From Nitrospirota bacterium (GTDB lineage Bacteria; Nitrospirota; Thermodesulfovibrionia; Thermodesulfovibrionales; JdFR-88): a stretch of 64,000 nucleotides of DNA. The notes beneath the pieces are model-generated. The model worked only from the letters and a program-made list of their open reading frames with translations, searched no databases and was not told where the DNA came from. Positions 50,054-58,208 of this stretch are shown here, one piece after another; position 1 is the stretch's first letter, and every line of letters begins with the position of its first letter. Location: positions 1 through 64,000 of the forward strand of contig JAJYJK010000005.1 of the NCBI GenBank assembly GCA_021789555.1, written 5' to 3'. Both the position numbers and the translations under genes were made by a program.

Positions 50054-50344
50054 CTAAAAAGCAAGCTGTCTTAAAGACATTACGATAAAACGTCTTAGAA
50101 AGTAGATAATAAAAAGTACAATCAGAGGGGAGATGTCTATCCCCCCGAGGGTGCCGATGACTCGCCTGATAGGACGGAAGACCGGGTCGGTTGCCCTGTA
50201 GAGGAACCTCACAATCGGGTTATAGGGGTCCGGGCTGACCCAGCTCACGAGCGCGGCGATTATTACAATCCACTGGTATATTGTGAGAACCCAGTCCAAT
50301 ATTCCGGCAACGGCCGAGATGAAATTGCCGACGAATATGTGCAC
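50054..50344 (-). CDS. yggT: YggT family membrane protein
   Basis: 96 aa, two to three hydrophobic helices. Family patterns are VLTIYQWIVIIAALVSWVSPDPYNPIVRFLYRATDPVFRPIRRV and the following GGIDISPLIVLFIIYFLRRF. The start is GTG. YggT/YlmG proteins are linked to division, nucleoid or ion homeostasis and always travel with proC, yggS or divIVA, as here. Confidence 0.95.
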   Translation of the reverse strand: MHIFVGNFISAVAGILDWVLTIYQWIVIIAALVSWVSPDPYNPIVRFLYRATDPVFRPIRRVIGTLGGIDISPLIVLFIIYFLRRFIVMSLRQLAF

Positions 50345-50355
50345 CTTGCCCTTTT

Positions 50356-51168
50356 CTAATCCTTTCCCAGTTGTTTTGCCCGCCCGGCGGCGGCCTTTAT
50401 TGTATCATAAAGGATTGCCTTAAATCCCTTGCTTTCGAGCACCTCGAGCCCTGCCTGGGTGGTGCCGCCGGGGGATGTGACCATCTTTATCAGCCGGTCC
50501 GTGCCGAGCCCCTCTTCGAGCATCCTTATCGTCCCGGTGGCGGTCTGTAGCGCAAGCTCCCTGGCGGTCTGCTCCGAAAGGCCCTCCCTCACCGCCCCCT
50601 CGATGAGGCCCTCCAGAAAGAGGGCGAAGAAGGCGGGGCCGCTGCCCGAGAGCGCCGTGACCGCATCCATGTATTTTTCAGGCAGCACCATCACCTTGCC
50701 CACGGACATGAAGATGTCCTTCACGCCGGCGAAACCGGCCTCGGGGATGCACTCGCATAGGGCCAGCACCGTCATCCCCTCGCCGGCGAGGGCGGGCGTG
50801 TTGGGCATCGCGCGCACGACGTTTGGCGTGCCGAGCCTCTCCGTAAGATATGAAAGCCTCACGCCGGCCGCTATCGAGACGACCAGTTTTTTCCCGTCCC
50901 CCCGCCCTTTTTTATTTTCCCCGGATAACACGTCCGCTATGTCCGAGAGCACCGAATCGATGACCTGCGGCTTTACGGCGATGACCACGATTTCCGCCTG
51001 CCCGGCGGCCTCCCGGTTGGAGTCCGTCGCCCGCACGCCGTAGGTTTCCTCCAGGTATCTTCTGCGCGCGGGAAGGGGCTCGGAGACCGTGATGCCCACT
51101 GCCCCCTTTGCCCGTATGCCCTTTATCAGCGCCTCCGCCATGTTGCCGCCGCCTATGAAACCTATCAT
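50356..51168 (-). CDS. proC: Pyrroline-5-carboxylate reductase
   Basis: 270 aa from the ATG that begins MIGFIGGGNMAEALIKG; the longer GTG start in the track has its ribosome site too close. It reduces pyrroline-5-carboxylate to proline with NAD(P)H. The Rossmann motif is at the very N-terminus, followed by VIAVKPQVI, RAMPNTPA, the active-site ALSGSGPAFF and a C-terminal helical domain ending VTSPGGTTQAGL. It lies between yggS and yggT on the same strand. Confidence 0.97.
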   Translation of the reverse strand: MIGFIGGGNMAEALIKGIRAKGAVGITVSEPLPARRRYLEETYGVRATDSNREAAGQAEIVVIAVKPQVIDSVLSDIADVLSGENKKGRGDGKKLVVSIAAGVRLSYLTERLGTPNVVRAMPNTPALAGEGMTVLALCECIPEAGFAGVKDIFMSVGKVMVLPEKYMDAVTALSGSGPAFFALFLEGLIEGAVREGLSEQTARELALQTATGTIRMLEEGLGTDRLIKMVTSPGGTTQAGLEVLESKGFKAILYDTIKAAAGRAKQLGKD

Positions 51169-51198
51169 GCCGCTATGCCCGCCTTTCCACGGATTTTT

Positions 51199-51238
51199 CA
51201 CCCTCCCCTAATCCCCTCCTTTCTAAGGAGGGGATTTC
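51199..51238. repeat. Family A repeat (copy 5)
   Basis: CACCCTCCCCTAATCCCCTCC followed by GGAGGGGATTT forms a hairpin. It fills the short gap between yggS and proC, inside the operon. Confidence 0.65.
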
Positions 51239-51977
51239 AGATACTACGGTCCGGCGCGTACGTTCCCGCCCTGCCGCCGAATATCGCTGTGCCTATCCTC
51301 ACCAGGGTGGCCCCTTCCTCTATCGCTATCTCGAAGTCATGGGACATGCCCATCGAAAGGTGGGGCAGATGAAAACCTTCATCTGCCGCCTTTTGCCTGA
51401 GTGCCCGGAGCCGCGCGAAATAGGGCCTCGCCTTCCGGGCGCCGGTGAAATAAGGCGGCATCCCCATGAGCCCCTCTATCTTGATATGTCCCATCTTCCG
51501 CGAGGCGCGGAGCAGCTCGTAAAACCCCTCTTCGGATTGGACGCCGTGCTTCGACGGCTCTTCGGAGAGTTTCACCTCTACAAGCGCGCGCTGGGATTTG
51601 CCGGCCTTTTCCGCCTGTTCTTCAAGAATATTCAGGAGCTTTACCGAGTCTATCGTATGGATGAGCTCAAAACCCAGCTCGATGGCCGCCCTGGCCTTGT
51701 TTGTCTGCAGATGGCCGATGAAATGCCATTTTATGTCCGCCGCTCCACCGCTTTCCGCCGGCCCCGACAGGGCCCTCATCTTGGCCGCCGCCTCCTGCAC
51801 GCGGTTTTCGCCGAAATCCGAAAGGCCGGCCTCATGGGCCGCTTTTATCAACGCCGGCGGGACCGTCTTTGAAACGGCAACCAGCGTAATTTCTTTTGGC
51901 CGCCTGCCGGCCCGCAGCGCCGCCTCCGCTATCCTGCGCCTGACATTTTCAATATTTTCAGCCAGCGGGTTTTTCAC
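51237..51977 (-). CDS. yggS: YggS family PLP homeostasis protein
   Basis: 246 aa from the GTG before KNPLAENIENV; the track's extra N-terminal 95 residues read through repeats and are rejected. It is a single-domain fold-type III PLP-binding barrel without known catalytic activity, controlling free PLP levels. The PLP Lys is in LVAVSKTVPP (about residue 34); FGENRVQEAAAK, WHFIGHLQTNK and LSMGMSHDFEIAIEEGATLVRIGTAIFG follow in order. TAAAAT ends 8 nt before the start codon, and no Shine-Dalgarno is present. Confidence 0.94.
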   Translation of the reverse strand: MKNPLAENIENVRRRIAEAALRAGRRPKEITLVAVSKTVPPALIKAAHEAGLSDFGENRVQEAAAKMRALSGPAESGGAADIKWHFIGHLQTNKARAAIELGFELIHTIDSVKLLNILEEQAEKAGKSQRALVEVKLSEEPSKHGVQSEEGFYELLRASRKMGHIKIEGLMGMPPYFTGARKARPYFARLRALRQKAADEGFHLPHLSMGMSHDFEIAIEEGATLVRIGTAIFGGRAGTYAPDRSI

Positions 51978-51997
51978 TTCGATATATTTTACATAAA

Positions 51998-52047
51998 AGC
52001 CCGACCGACCGCCCTTTAAGGTCGGGGGCTGCGCCCCCGCGCCCCTG
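51998..52047. repeat. Family C repeat (copy 3)
   Basis: CCCGACCGACCGCCCTTTA then GGGGGCTGCGCCCCC, a diverged copy of the module seen at 31735 and 40780. It lies in the divergent gap between yggS and queH. Confidence 0.55.
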
Positions 52048-52233
52048 CAATGGCAAACAGCCAAGGCCGATATCTGCCCGCCCCTTGAGTGAGGGAGCAA
52101 GCGGACGGATACGCATCGCCGCATCCTGACAACCTTTTGCCCCTCGCCCTGAAGTCCGGAACCGCACGACCGAACGAAAGGCCGGGCAGATACCCGGCAT
52201 GCTGAATTCTTACGCCAAGAGTAAAATATCGGT

Positions 52234-52806
52234 ATGAAAATCCTGCTCCACGTCTGTTGCGCCAACTGCGCGGTCTATCCCATGCGAAAACTGGGCGAAA
52301 GTGGGGTTGAGGTGAAGGCCCTCTGGTATAACCCGAACATCCACCCCGCCCAGGAGTATCTAAAGAGGCTCGAGGCCGTAAGGGAGCTTGAAAGACTCTG
52401 GAAGGTGGAGATCGCCTACCAAGACCATTACGGGCTTGTGGATTTTCTGGCCCTGACCGCCGGCGAGGGTGAAAGGGCGGAGGGTGCCCGCTGCCGGCGC
52501 TGTTACCGCATGAGGCTTTATGAGACGGCGGAGACCGCGAAGAAGATGAAGGCCGACGCCTTTACGACGACGCTGCTTTTCAGCCCGTACCAGAAGTTTG
52601 ATATAATAACGGCCGAAGCGGCGGCGGCCGAATCGCTTTTTAAGATCCCCTTCCATCTTGAGGACTGGAGAGAGGGTTTCAGGGAAGGGCAGAGGCTTTC
52701 AAGGGAGCTCGGGTTTTACAGGCAGAGGTACTGCGGCTGCATCTTTTCGGAGATGGAGCGCTTCATAAAAAAGGGCGGTCCGTCCAAAGAGCCCCGGGCA
52801 CTGTAG
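52234..52806 (+). CDS. queH: Epoxyqueuosine reductase QueH
   Basis: 190 aa, DUF208 family. It converts epoxyqueuosine to queuosine in tRNA, replacing QueG. The metal/4Fe-4S Cys residues are in LHVCCANCAVYPM at the start, GARCRRCYRMRL (about residues 87-98) and RYCGCIFSEMER near the end; FSPYQKFD is typical too. TAAAAT ends 6 nt before the ATG, with no Shine-Dalgarno. queA follows 1.3 kb downstream on the same strand, so the last two steps of queuosine synthesis are encoded together. Confidence 0.95.
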   Translation: MKILLHVCCANCAVYPMRKLGESGVEVKALWYNPNIHPAQEYLKRLEAVRELERLWKVEIAYQDHYGLVDFLALTAGEGERAEGARCRRCYRMRLYETAETAKKMKADAFTTTLLFSPYQKFDIITAEAAAAESLFKIPFHLEDWREGFREGQRLSRELGFYRQRYCGCIFSEMERFIKKGGPSKEPRAL

Positions 52807-52829
52807 AGTCTTGCTTTTCAGAGAGGGTA

Positions 52830-53075
52830 ATGGACGGCCTTCAGCAGATAGGGAAATTTCTGGTCTGCCTCGGGGTGTTTCTGGCCCTGGTCGGGGCCTT
52901 CCTGCTGCTTGCGGGCAGGCTGCCCTATCTTAAATGGCCCTTTAAATTGATTGGCAGGCTGCCGGGGGACATCCTGATAAAGAGGAGGAATTTCACTTTT
53001 TATTTTCCCCTTGCCACAAGCATATTAATAAGCATCATCCTTACGCTTATATTGATAATTCTGAGGAGGAAGTGA
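52830..53075 (+). CDS. DUF2905 family small membrane protein
   Basis: 81 aa with two transmembrane helices (about residues 7-28 and 56-77) around the family core GRLPYLKWPFKLIGRLPGDILIKRRNFTFYFPLATSI. The function of DUF2905 is unknown. It is regularly found beside spoIID-like and queA genes, as here. Its stop is 2 bp before the GTG start of the next gene. Confidence 0.9.
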   Translation: MDGLQQIGKFLVCLGVFLALVGAFLLLAGRLPYLKWPFKLIGRLPGDILIKRRNFTFYFPLATSILISIILTLILIILRRK

Positions 53076-53077
53076 CT

Positions 53078-54094
53078 GTGAGGTCCATTTCGAGGTGCGG
53101 CGCGGTCTTTTTATTTTCATTTTGCCTTTTTATTCTCCTTTTTTCATTTTCGCGCGCTGCCCTGGCGCAGGACATAAGGGTGCTGATACTGGACGGGGAG
53201 TTCGACCAGATACCGGCCGCGGGGGAGAAGATATCGCTTCTGGACACGACGGCGGGCAAGCTCCTGCTTGCGGACAAGCCCTACAGCGGGCAGATAGAGG
53301 TCTGGAGGGGCAAAGAGGGGCTCTACCTGATAAACAAGGTCGATTTGGAAGACTACGTGAAAAGCGTCGTGAAGTTTGAGACCGGAAAGGACTGGGACCT
53401 GGAGGCCCTGAAGGCCCAGGCCGTAATCTCCCGCACCTATGCGGTAAACAGGCTGATGCATTCCGCGCAGATGAAATACGACCTTACTTCTTCCGTGCTG
53501 GACCAGGCCTACGGGGGAGACGTCCAGGACAAGGAAGCCGGCGAGGCGGTGGATGAGACCAGGGGACAGATACTGGTCTATAACGGGCAGCCGATAGAGG
53601 CTTTTTTCCATTCCACCTCCTGCGGAGAGACGGAAGACCCCTACGCGGTCTTCGGCAGGCATATCCCCTATCTGAAACCGGTCAAGGTCGATTGCGGGCT
53701 TTCCCCGTATTCGGCATGGGCGCGGCGGTTTTCAGCCGGGCGGATTGAGGCGGCGCTGAAATCCGGAGGCATCGATACCGGCGACATAAAAGACATCAAG
53801 ATAAAATCTCTCACCTGCACGGGCAGGGTGGGGGAGATGGAGATAGACGGCGCCAGGGGCGTCTTTGACGTGAAGGCCGCGGACGCAAGGAGGCTTCTCG
53901 GGTGGAAGGCGCTTCCCAGCACCGAATTCAGCGTACAGTTCAGCGACGGCTCATGGGAATTCGAAGGCAAGGGCTACGGCCACGGTGTGGGGCTCTGCCA
54001 GTGGTCGGCCCTCGAGATGGCCCGGCAGGGAGAGAGCTATCAGCAGATACTCGCCTATTTTTATCCCGGCACCAAGCTTGTAGTATGGAAGTAA
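53078..54094 (+). CDS. SpoIID/LytB domain exported protein
   Basis: 338 aa from the GTG placed 8 nt after AGGAGG; the track's GTG two codons upstream is too close to that site. A signal peptide (AVFLFSFCLFILLFSFSRAALA) precedes the SpoIID domain with VDLEDYVKSVVKFETGKDWDLEALKAQAVISRTYAV (about residues 85-120). HSTSCGETEDPY and the C-terminal GKGYGHGVGLCQWSALEMARQG also mark the family. In sporulators SpoIID is a lytic transglycosylase. In this non-sporulating context it likely remodels peptidoglycan in the periplasm. It overlaps the queA start by 10 bp. Confidence 0.93.
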   Translation: MRSISRCGAVFLFSFCLFILLFSFSRAALAQDIRVLILDGEFDQIPAAGEKISLLDTTAGKLLLADKPYSGQIEVWRGKEGLYLINKVDLEDYVKSVVKFETGKDWDLEALKAQAVISRTYAVNRLMHSAQMKYDLTSSVLDQAYGGDVQDKEAGEAVDETRGQILVYNGQPIEAFFHSTSCGETEDPYAVFGRHIPYLKPVKVDCGLSPYSAWARRFSAGRIEAALKSGGIDTGDIKDIKIKSLTCTGRVGEMEIDGARGVFDVKAADARRLLGWKALPSTEFSVQFSDGSWEFEGKGYGHGVGLCQWSALEMARQGESYQQILAYFYPGTKLVVWK

Positions 54095-55284
54095 ATCCGG
54101 CCTTAACCCACCACTCAATCCCCCCCCAGGAGGGGACCGGGGCGGGTATAGATGATTTCTCTTTTGACCTGCCGGAAGGTCTGATCGCCCTGAGGCCCGC
54201 GCCCCGCAGGGACGGCTCCAGGCTCCTTGCGCTTGCCGGAGGCCAACCGGAGCACGGGCGCTTTCATGACCTTCCGAATTACCTGCGGAAGGGCGACCTC
54301 CTGCTTGTAAACGATTCCCGGGTGCTGCCGGTGCGCCTGATGGGCAGGAAAAAGACCGGCGGCAGGCTCGAGGTGCTCCTGGTAAGAAAAATCACAGGGG
54401 AAACCGGAGACGGCAGCGGAGAGCCGTCGGCCGGCGAACTCTGGGAGGCCCTTTACAGGGGCCGATATGCCGGGCGAATAAAGGTCAGTGACGAACTTGA
54501 GCTTGAGTTGGGTGATTCATCGGCGGAGGCTGAAAGCGGCTGCAGGACGGCCAGGCTCTTTTTCAACGGGGATTTGTTTGACATCCTGTCAAGGTGCGGG
54601 GCCATGCCGCTGCCGCCCTATATAAAAAGGAGGCCCGACGAATCGGACAGGGCGCGTTACCAGACCGTTTATTGCAGGGAAACGAACGAGAAGTATTTTG
54701 CGGCGCATTGCCATGGGATCTTCGGCTCCATAGCCGCGCCTACCGCGGGGCTCCATTTCACCCCTGAGCTTCTGGATGCAATCCGGGCCAGGGGCGTGCA
54801 CATAAGAAATCTTACGCTCCATGTGGGCAGGGGCACGTTCATGCCGGTAAAGTGCCGGGAGGTCCGCGAGCACCGCATGGAGCGGGAGTACTTCGAGTTC
54901 GACCGCCGGCTCATAGACGAGATAAATGAAATCCGGGGGTCAGGCGGAAGGCTCTGCGCCGTCGGCACGACGACAACGAGGGCGATAGAGGGGTATTTTT
55001 CCGGCAGATGCGAGCTTGCCCCCGTTTCAAGGGAAGATGGGAACGAAAACGAGAGGGTCCGGGGGGCGACGGACATCTTCATACATCCGGGATACCGCTT
55101 CAGGGCGGTGGACATGCTCATCACGAATTTCCATCTGCCCCGCTCGACCCCCCTTATGCTGGCCGCCGCCATGGCCGGCCGCGAGGCCCTGCTTTCCGCC
55201 TATGAAGAGGCCATTTCGGCGGGTTATAGATTTTTTTCCTACGGGGATGCTATGCTTATAGTAGATGGCGAGAAATGCTTTTAA
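54085..55284 (+). CDS. queA: S-adenosylmethionine:tRNA ribosyltransferase-isomerase
   Basis: 399 aa from ATG 54085. It transfers and isomerises the ribosyl of SAM to preQ1 in tRNA, making epoxyqueuosine. Core motifs are FSFDLPEGLIALRPAPRRDGSRLL, VNDSRVLPVRL, PLPPYIKR, APTAGLHFTPELL, LHVGRGTFMPV and YPGxxFRAVDMLITNFHLP-type elements. Two oddities: the first 21 residues (MEVNPALTHHSIPPQEGTGAG) are coded by an intergenic-type repeat, and about 13 extra residues (KYFAAHCHGIFG) sit before the APTAGLHF loop. No better start codon lies between the repeat and the conserved region. Confidence 0.93.
   Translation: MEVNPALTHHSIPPQEGTGAGIDDFSFDLPEGLIALRPAPRRDGSRLLALAGGQPEHGRFHDLPNYLRKGDLLLVNDSRVLPVRLMGRKKTGGRLEVLLVRKITGETGDGSGEPSAGELWEALYRGRYAGRIKVSDELELELGDSSAEAESGCRTARLFFNGDLFDILSRCGAMPLPPYIKRRPDESDRARYQTVYCRETNEKYFAAHCHGIFGSIAAPTAGLHFTPELLDAIRARGVHIRNLTLHVGRGTFMPVKCREVREHRMEREYFEFDRRLIDEINEIRGSGGRLCAVGTTTTRAIEGYFSGRCELAPVSREDGNENERVRGATDIFIHPGYRFRAVDMLITNFHLPRSTPLMLAAAMAGREALLSAYEEAISAGYRFFSYGDAMLIVDGEKCF
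54101..54145. repeat. Family A-like repeat inside the queA start
   Basis: CTTAACCCACCACTCAATCCCCCCCCAGGAGGGG resembles the intergenic family A/C modules (TTAACCCACCC, CCCCTCC-GGAGGGG). Here it is translated as the QueA N-terminus. Confidence 0.55.
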
Positions 55285-55326
55285 TTCTCTGGGGAAGATG
55301 AGAAGGCATTTGCGCGCAGCAACCCA

Positions 55327-56319
55327 TTGGAAACAGTAACCGCCCGCATAACAATCGACATAGATAAAGAACTGGGCCTGGTGACGGAGGGACTTCAGCC
55401 GGCCTTCAAGCTCATCGAGGAAGGCCTGGGCGTAGTCATAGGCTTCCGCGGAGACCAGATCCTCATCCAGGGCGACAGCGCTTCCGTCCAGAAGGCCAGA
55501 GGGCTTATAGAGGAGCTGAGGCTCGTAAACAGGCAGGGTTACGTCCTCAGGGCCGAGGACATAAGGGCGGCTGTGAACGCCCGCTCCGCGGCAGGCGAGC
55601 AAAAGGGCCAGACCGCGGTGAGCCCGCTCAGTGAACTCTTCACCGGCAATATAGAAGTCCCATCGAGGAAAAAGCTTGTAATCCCCAGGACGGAGATCCA
55701 GAGGGCCTATATCGAGGCCATAAGGGAGTTTGATATGGTCTTCGGCATAGGGCCTGCCGGCACCGGGAAGACATATCTCGCCATGGCCGCGGCGGTAAAC
55801 GCGCTCTTGAGGAAAGAGGTCAACAGGATCGTCCTTGCAAGGCCCGCCGTGGAGGCCGGCGAGAGGCTCGGCTTCCTGCCGGGCGACATCTTCGAGAAGG
55901 TCAATCCGTATCTGAGGCCCCTCTACGACGCGCTGTTTGACATGATGGAGGCCGAAAAGGCGATGCGCCTGATAGAAAAAGGCGTCATAGAGGTGGCCCC
56001 TCTGGCCTTTATGCGCGGCCGCACCCTCAATGATTCCTTCGTCATCCTGGACGAGGCGCAGAACACGACCTCGGAACAGATGAAGATGTTTCTCACCCGG
56101 CTTGGCTTCAATTCTAAGACGGTCATTACCGGCGATGTCACCCAGACAGACCTCCCTTACGGCAAGACCTCCGGGCTCATCGAGGCCGAAAGGATACTTA
56201 AGGGCGTCGACGGGATAAAAGTGATATACTTTACCGAAAAAGACGTCGTGAGGCACAGGCTGGTGCAGGAGATACTGAAGGCGTATGAAAGACACGATAA
56301 ACGGAAAGCAAAAGCTTAG
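55327..56319 (+). CDS. PhoH family ATPase (YbeZ)
   Basis: 330 aa. An N-terminal KH-like segment (about residues 1-85) precedes a P-loop domain with Walker A GPAGTGKTYLAM (about 143-154), RPAVEAGERLGFLPGD, Walker B FVILDEAQNTT and VITGDVTQTDLP. The start is TTG and lacks a strong ribosome site; no ATG or GTG is in frame nearby. PhoH/YbeZ acts with YbeY and ribosomal RNA processing. It overlaps the pgpH start by 35 bp and is followed by pgpH and ybeY, the standard order. Confidence 0.95.
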   Translation: METVTARITIDIDKELGLVTEGLQPAFKLIEEGLGVVIGFRGDQILIQGDSASVQKARGLIEELRLVNRQGYVLRAEDIRAAVNARSAAGEQKGQTAVSPLSELFTGNIEVPSRKKLVIPRTEIQRAYIEAIREFDMVFGIGPAGTGKTYLAMAAAVNALLRKEVNRIVLARPAVEAGERLGFLPGDIFEKVNPYLRPLYDALFDMMEAEKAMRLIEKGVIEVAPLAFMRGRTLNDSFVILDEAQNTTSEQMKMFLTRLGFNSKTVITGDVTQTDLPYGKTSGLIEAERILKGVDGIKVIYFTEKDVVRHRLVQEILKAYERHDKRKAKA

Positions 56320-57832
56320 GACGCCGGCCCCGGCGCCTGCCGCCTCCCGCATATACCTTCACATCGCCCTGTTGAGCCTGGCGGCGTCTCTTGCCATCGA
56401 TACCAGTTTCAGGCCCCAGGAACTCATAGGCTCCTTCCTTGTGACCTTTCTGCTGATGGCCGTCTTTTACCGGGACATAGCCAGGTACAAGCCGAAATTC
56501 CTCTCGGTCGGCAAGAACCTGCTTCTGCTGGGGCTGCTGGTAGTGGGCACGCTGGCCCTTTCTAGGCTTTCGCGTTTCATGCTCCTGGGGATGTCGAAGG
56601 GTTACGGGCTGCCGGGCGCAAGCGTGGTGTACGCCATACCCATTGCCTCCGGGGCGATGCTGGCGATGCTGCTTTTCGACTCCCACACCTCGATAATGTT
56701 CTCATTCGTCATCAGCCTGCTGACGGGGCTCTGGCTGAGGGACGCGGCCTATCCGGTCTTCGCCTTCATCGGAAGCCTGACGGCGGCCTTCAGCGTGATC
56801 CGCTGCAAAAAAAGGACGGAGATACTGAAGGGCGGCGCGGCGCTGCTGGTGGTGAATGTGATTACGGTGCTGTTTCTCATGCTTTTGAGCGGGAGGTTTT
56901 TTACCCTGAAGACCGGCTATTCGGTGATCTTTGCCGCGGTCGGCGCGGTGGCGGTGGCGGCGGTGGTCTCGCTCGCCCTGCCGGTCCTGGAATACCTCTT
57001 CGGCGTCAATACGGACATAAGCCTGCTTGAGCTTCTGAACCTTGAGCACCCGCTGATGAAGACGATGATGATAGCCGCCCCCGGCACCTATCACCACAGC
57101 ATAATCGTCGGCAACCTGGTGGAGGCCGCGGCCGAGGACGTCGGAGTGAACCCCCTGCTGGCAAGGGTGAGCGCCTATTATCACGACATAGGCAAGATAA
57201 AGATGCCGGAATATTTCGTCGAGAACCAGGCGGGCGGCGTGAGCAAGCACGAGCGCCTCACCCCGCATATGAGCAGCATGATACTCATATCCCACGTCAA
57301 GGAGGGCACGGAGCTTGCCAGGCAGTACAAGCTGCCCGAGACGGTCGTCGATATCATTCAGCAGCACCACGGGAACTCTCTCATAAATTACTTCTACCAG
57401 AAGGCGAAGGAGAAGACCGAAGACCTGAACGAGGAGGAATACAAGTACCCGGGGCCTCCGCCCCAGAGCAAGGTCGCGGCCCTGGTGATGATGGCCGACG
57501 CCGTGGAGGCGTCCTCGCGGGTGCTGTCGGACCCGAACCCGGCCCGGATATCCAACCTCGTAAACCGGATAATAAACCACATATTCCTCGAGGGACAGCT
57601 CGACAACTGCGAGCTGACGCTCAAGGACATCCAGAAGGTCAAACAGAGGTTCATCTACATCCTGACCGGGATACTGCACAAGAGGATCGACTACCCGGGG
57701 TTCGATTTCGACAGGGAGGGGGGAGTTGCCGGTCCAGATAACCAATTGCCTAAGACGGATGCCGCCGGCAGGCAGGCGGATAAGGAAAGAATCGCTTCGG
57801 CTGCTCGGCTTCTGCGGTTTCCAAAGAGCTGA
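56285..57832 (+). CDS. PgpH-like 7TM-HD cyclic di-AMP phosphodiesterase, short form
   Basis: 515 aa. About seven transmembrane helices (residues about 24-235) are followed by an HD domain with HDIGK: PGTYHHSIIVGNLVEAAAEDVG, AYYHDIGKIKMPEYF, THMSSMILISHVKEG-like PHMSSM, and IIQQHHGNSLINYFY. Classical PgpH/YqfF is about 700 residues with a large extracellular domain before the helices; this form lacks that domain. The HD domain hydrolyses c-di-AMP. Its 3' end overlaps ybeY by 107 bp. phoH-pgpH-ybeY-dgkA is a conserved order. Confidence 0.92.
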   Translation: MKDTINGKQKLRTPAPAPAASRIYLHIALLSLAASLAIDTSFRPQELIGSFLVTFLLMAVFYRDIARYKPKFLSVGKNLLLLGLLVVGTLALSRLSRFMLLGMSKGYGLPGASVVYAIPIASGAMLAMLLFDSHTSIMFSFVISLLTGLWLRDAAYPVFAFIGSLTAAFSVIRCKKRTEILKGGAALLVVNVITVLFLMLLSGRFFTLKTGYSVIFAAVGAVAVAAVVSLALPVLEYLFGVNTDISLLELLNLEHPLMKTMMIAAPGTYHHSIIVGNLVEAAAEDVGVNPLLARVSAYYHDIGKIKMPEYFVENQAGGVSKHERLTPHMSSMILISHVKEGTELARQYKLPETVVDIIQQHHGNSLINYFYQKAKEKTEDLNEEEYKYPGPPPQSKVAALVMMADAVEASSRVLSDPNPARISNLVNRIINHIFLEGQLDNCELTLKDIQKVKQRFIYILTGILHKRIDYPGFDFDREGGVAGPDNQLPKTDAAGRQADKERIASAARLLRFPKS

Positions 57833-58208
57833 GCTGGACGTAATGCTGGCCGGAAGCCGCCGCATCCGCCGCCTGAACCGCGAGTTCAGGGGCGTGGACA
57901 AGCCGACGGACGTCCTGTCGTTTCCTTTCCACGAGAAGGAGGAATTTTTGAGAGGGGGCGCGCTGTCCCCGCGTGAAAGGGGCCGGCTTGCGGGGCGTCA
58001 TCCCTTCATCCTTGGGGAGATAGTCATATGTCCGGAGGTCGCCGCGAAAAACGCCCGCGGGGCCGGCCTGCCGCTTGCGGAGGAGATGCGCCGGCTCCTG
58101 GTGCACGGGTTCCTGCACCTGCTCGGCTATGACCACGAAACCGGCGCGGCCGAGGCGCGCCGCATGCGGAGGAAGGAGAGGGAGCTTTTAAGTGTCCTCC
58201 TTGGATGA
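57726..58208 (+). CDS. ybeY: Endoribonuclease YbeY (rRNA maturation factor)
   Basis: 160 aa. The zinc-binding H3xH5xH motif is HGFLHLLGYDHE (about residues 126-137), with RGVDKPTDVLSFPF in the middle. The TTG start gives MPVQITN, matching the family's N-terminus, and has a GGGAGGGGGGAG site; it lies 107 bp inside pgpH. YbeY acts in 16S rRNA 3'-end maturation and ribosome quality control. An insertion of about 15 residues (RGGALSPRERGRLAGRH) separates the two conserved parts. Confidence 0.95.
   Translation: MPVQITNCLRRMPPAGRRIRKESLRLLGFCGFQRAELDVMLAGSRRIRRLNREFRGVDKPTDVLSFPFHEKEEFLRGGALSPRERGRLAGRHPFILGEIVICPEVAAKNARGAGLPLAEEMRRLLVHGFLHLLGYDHETGAAEARRMRRKERELLSVLLG

Noticed and set aside
53902-54084. 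Long N-terminal extension of QueA in the ORF track
   Set aside because: It runs inside the SpoIID-like gene in another frame; the ATG at 54085 is the first sensible start.
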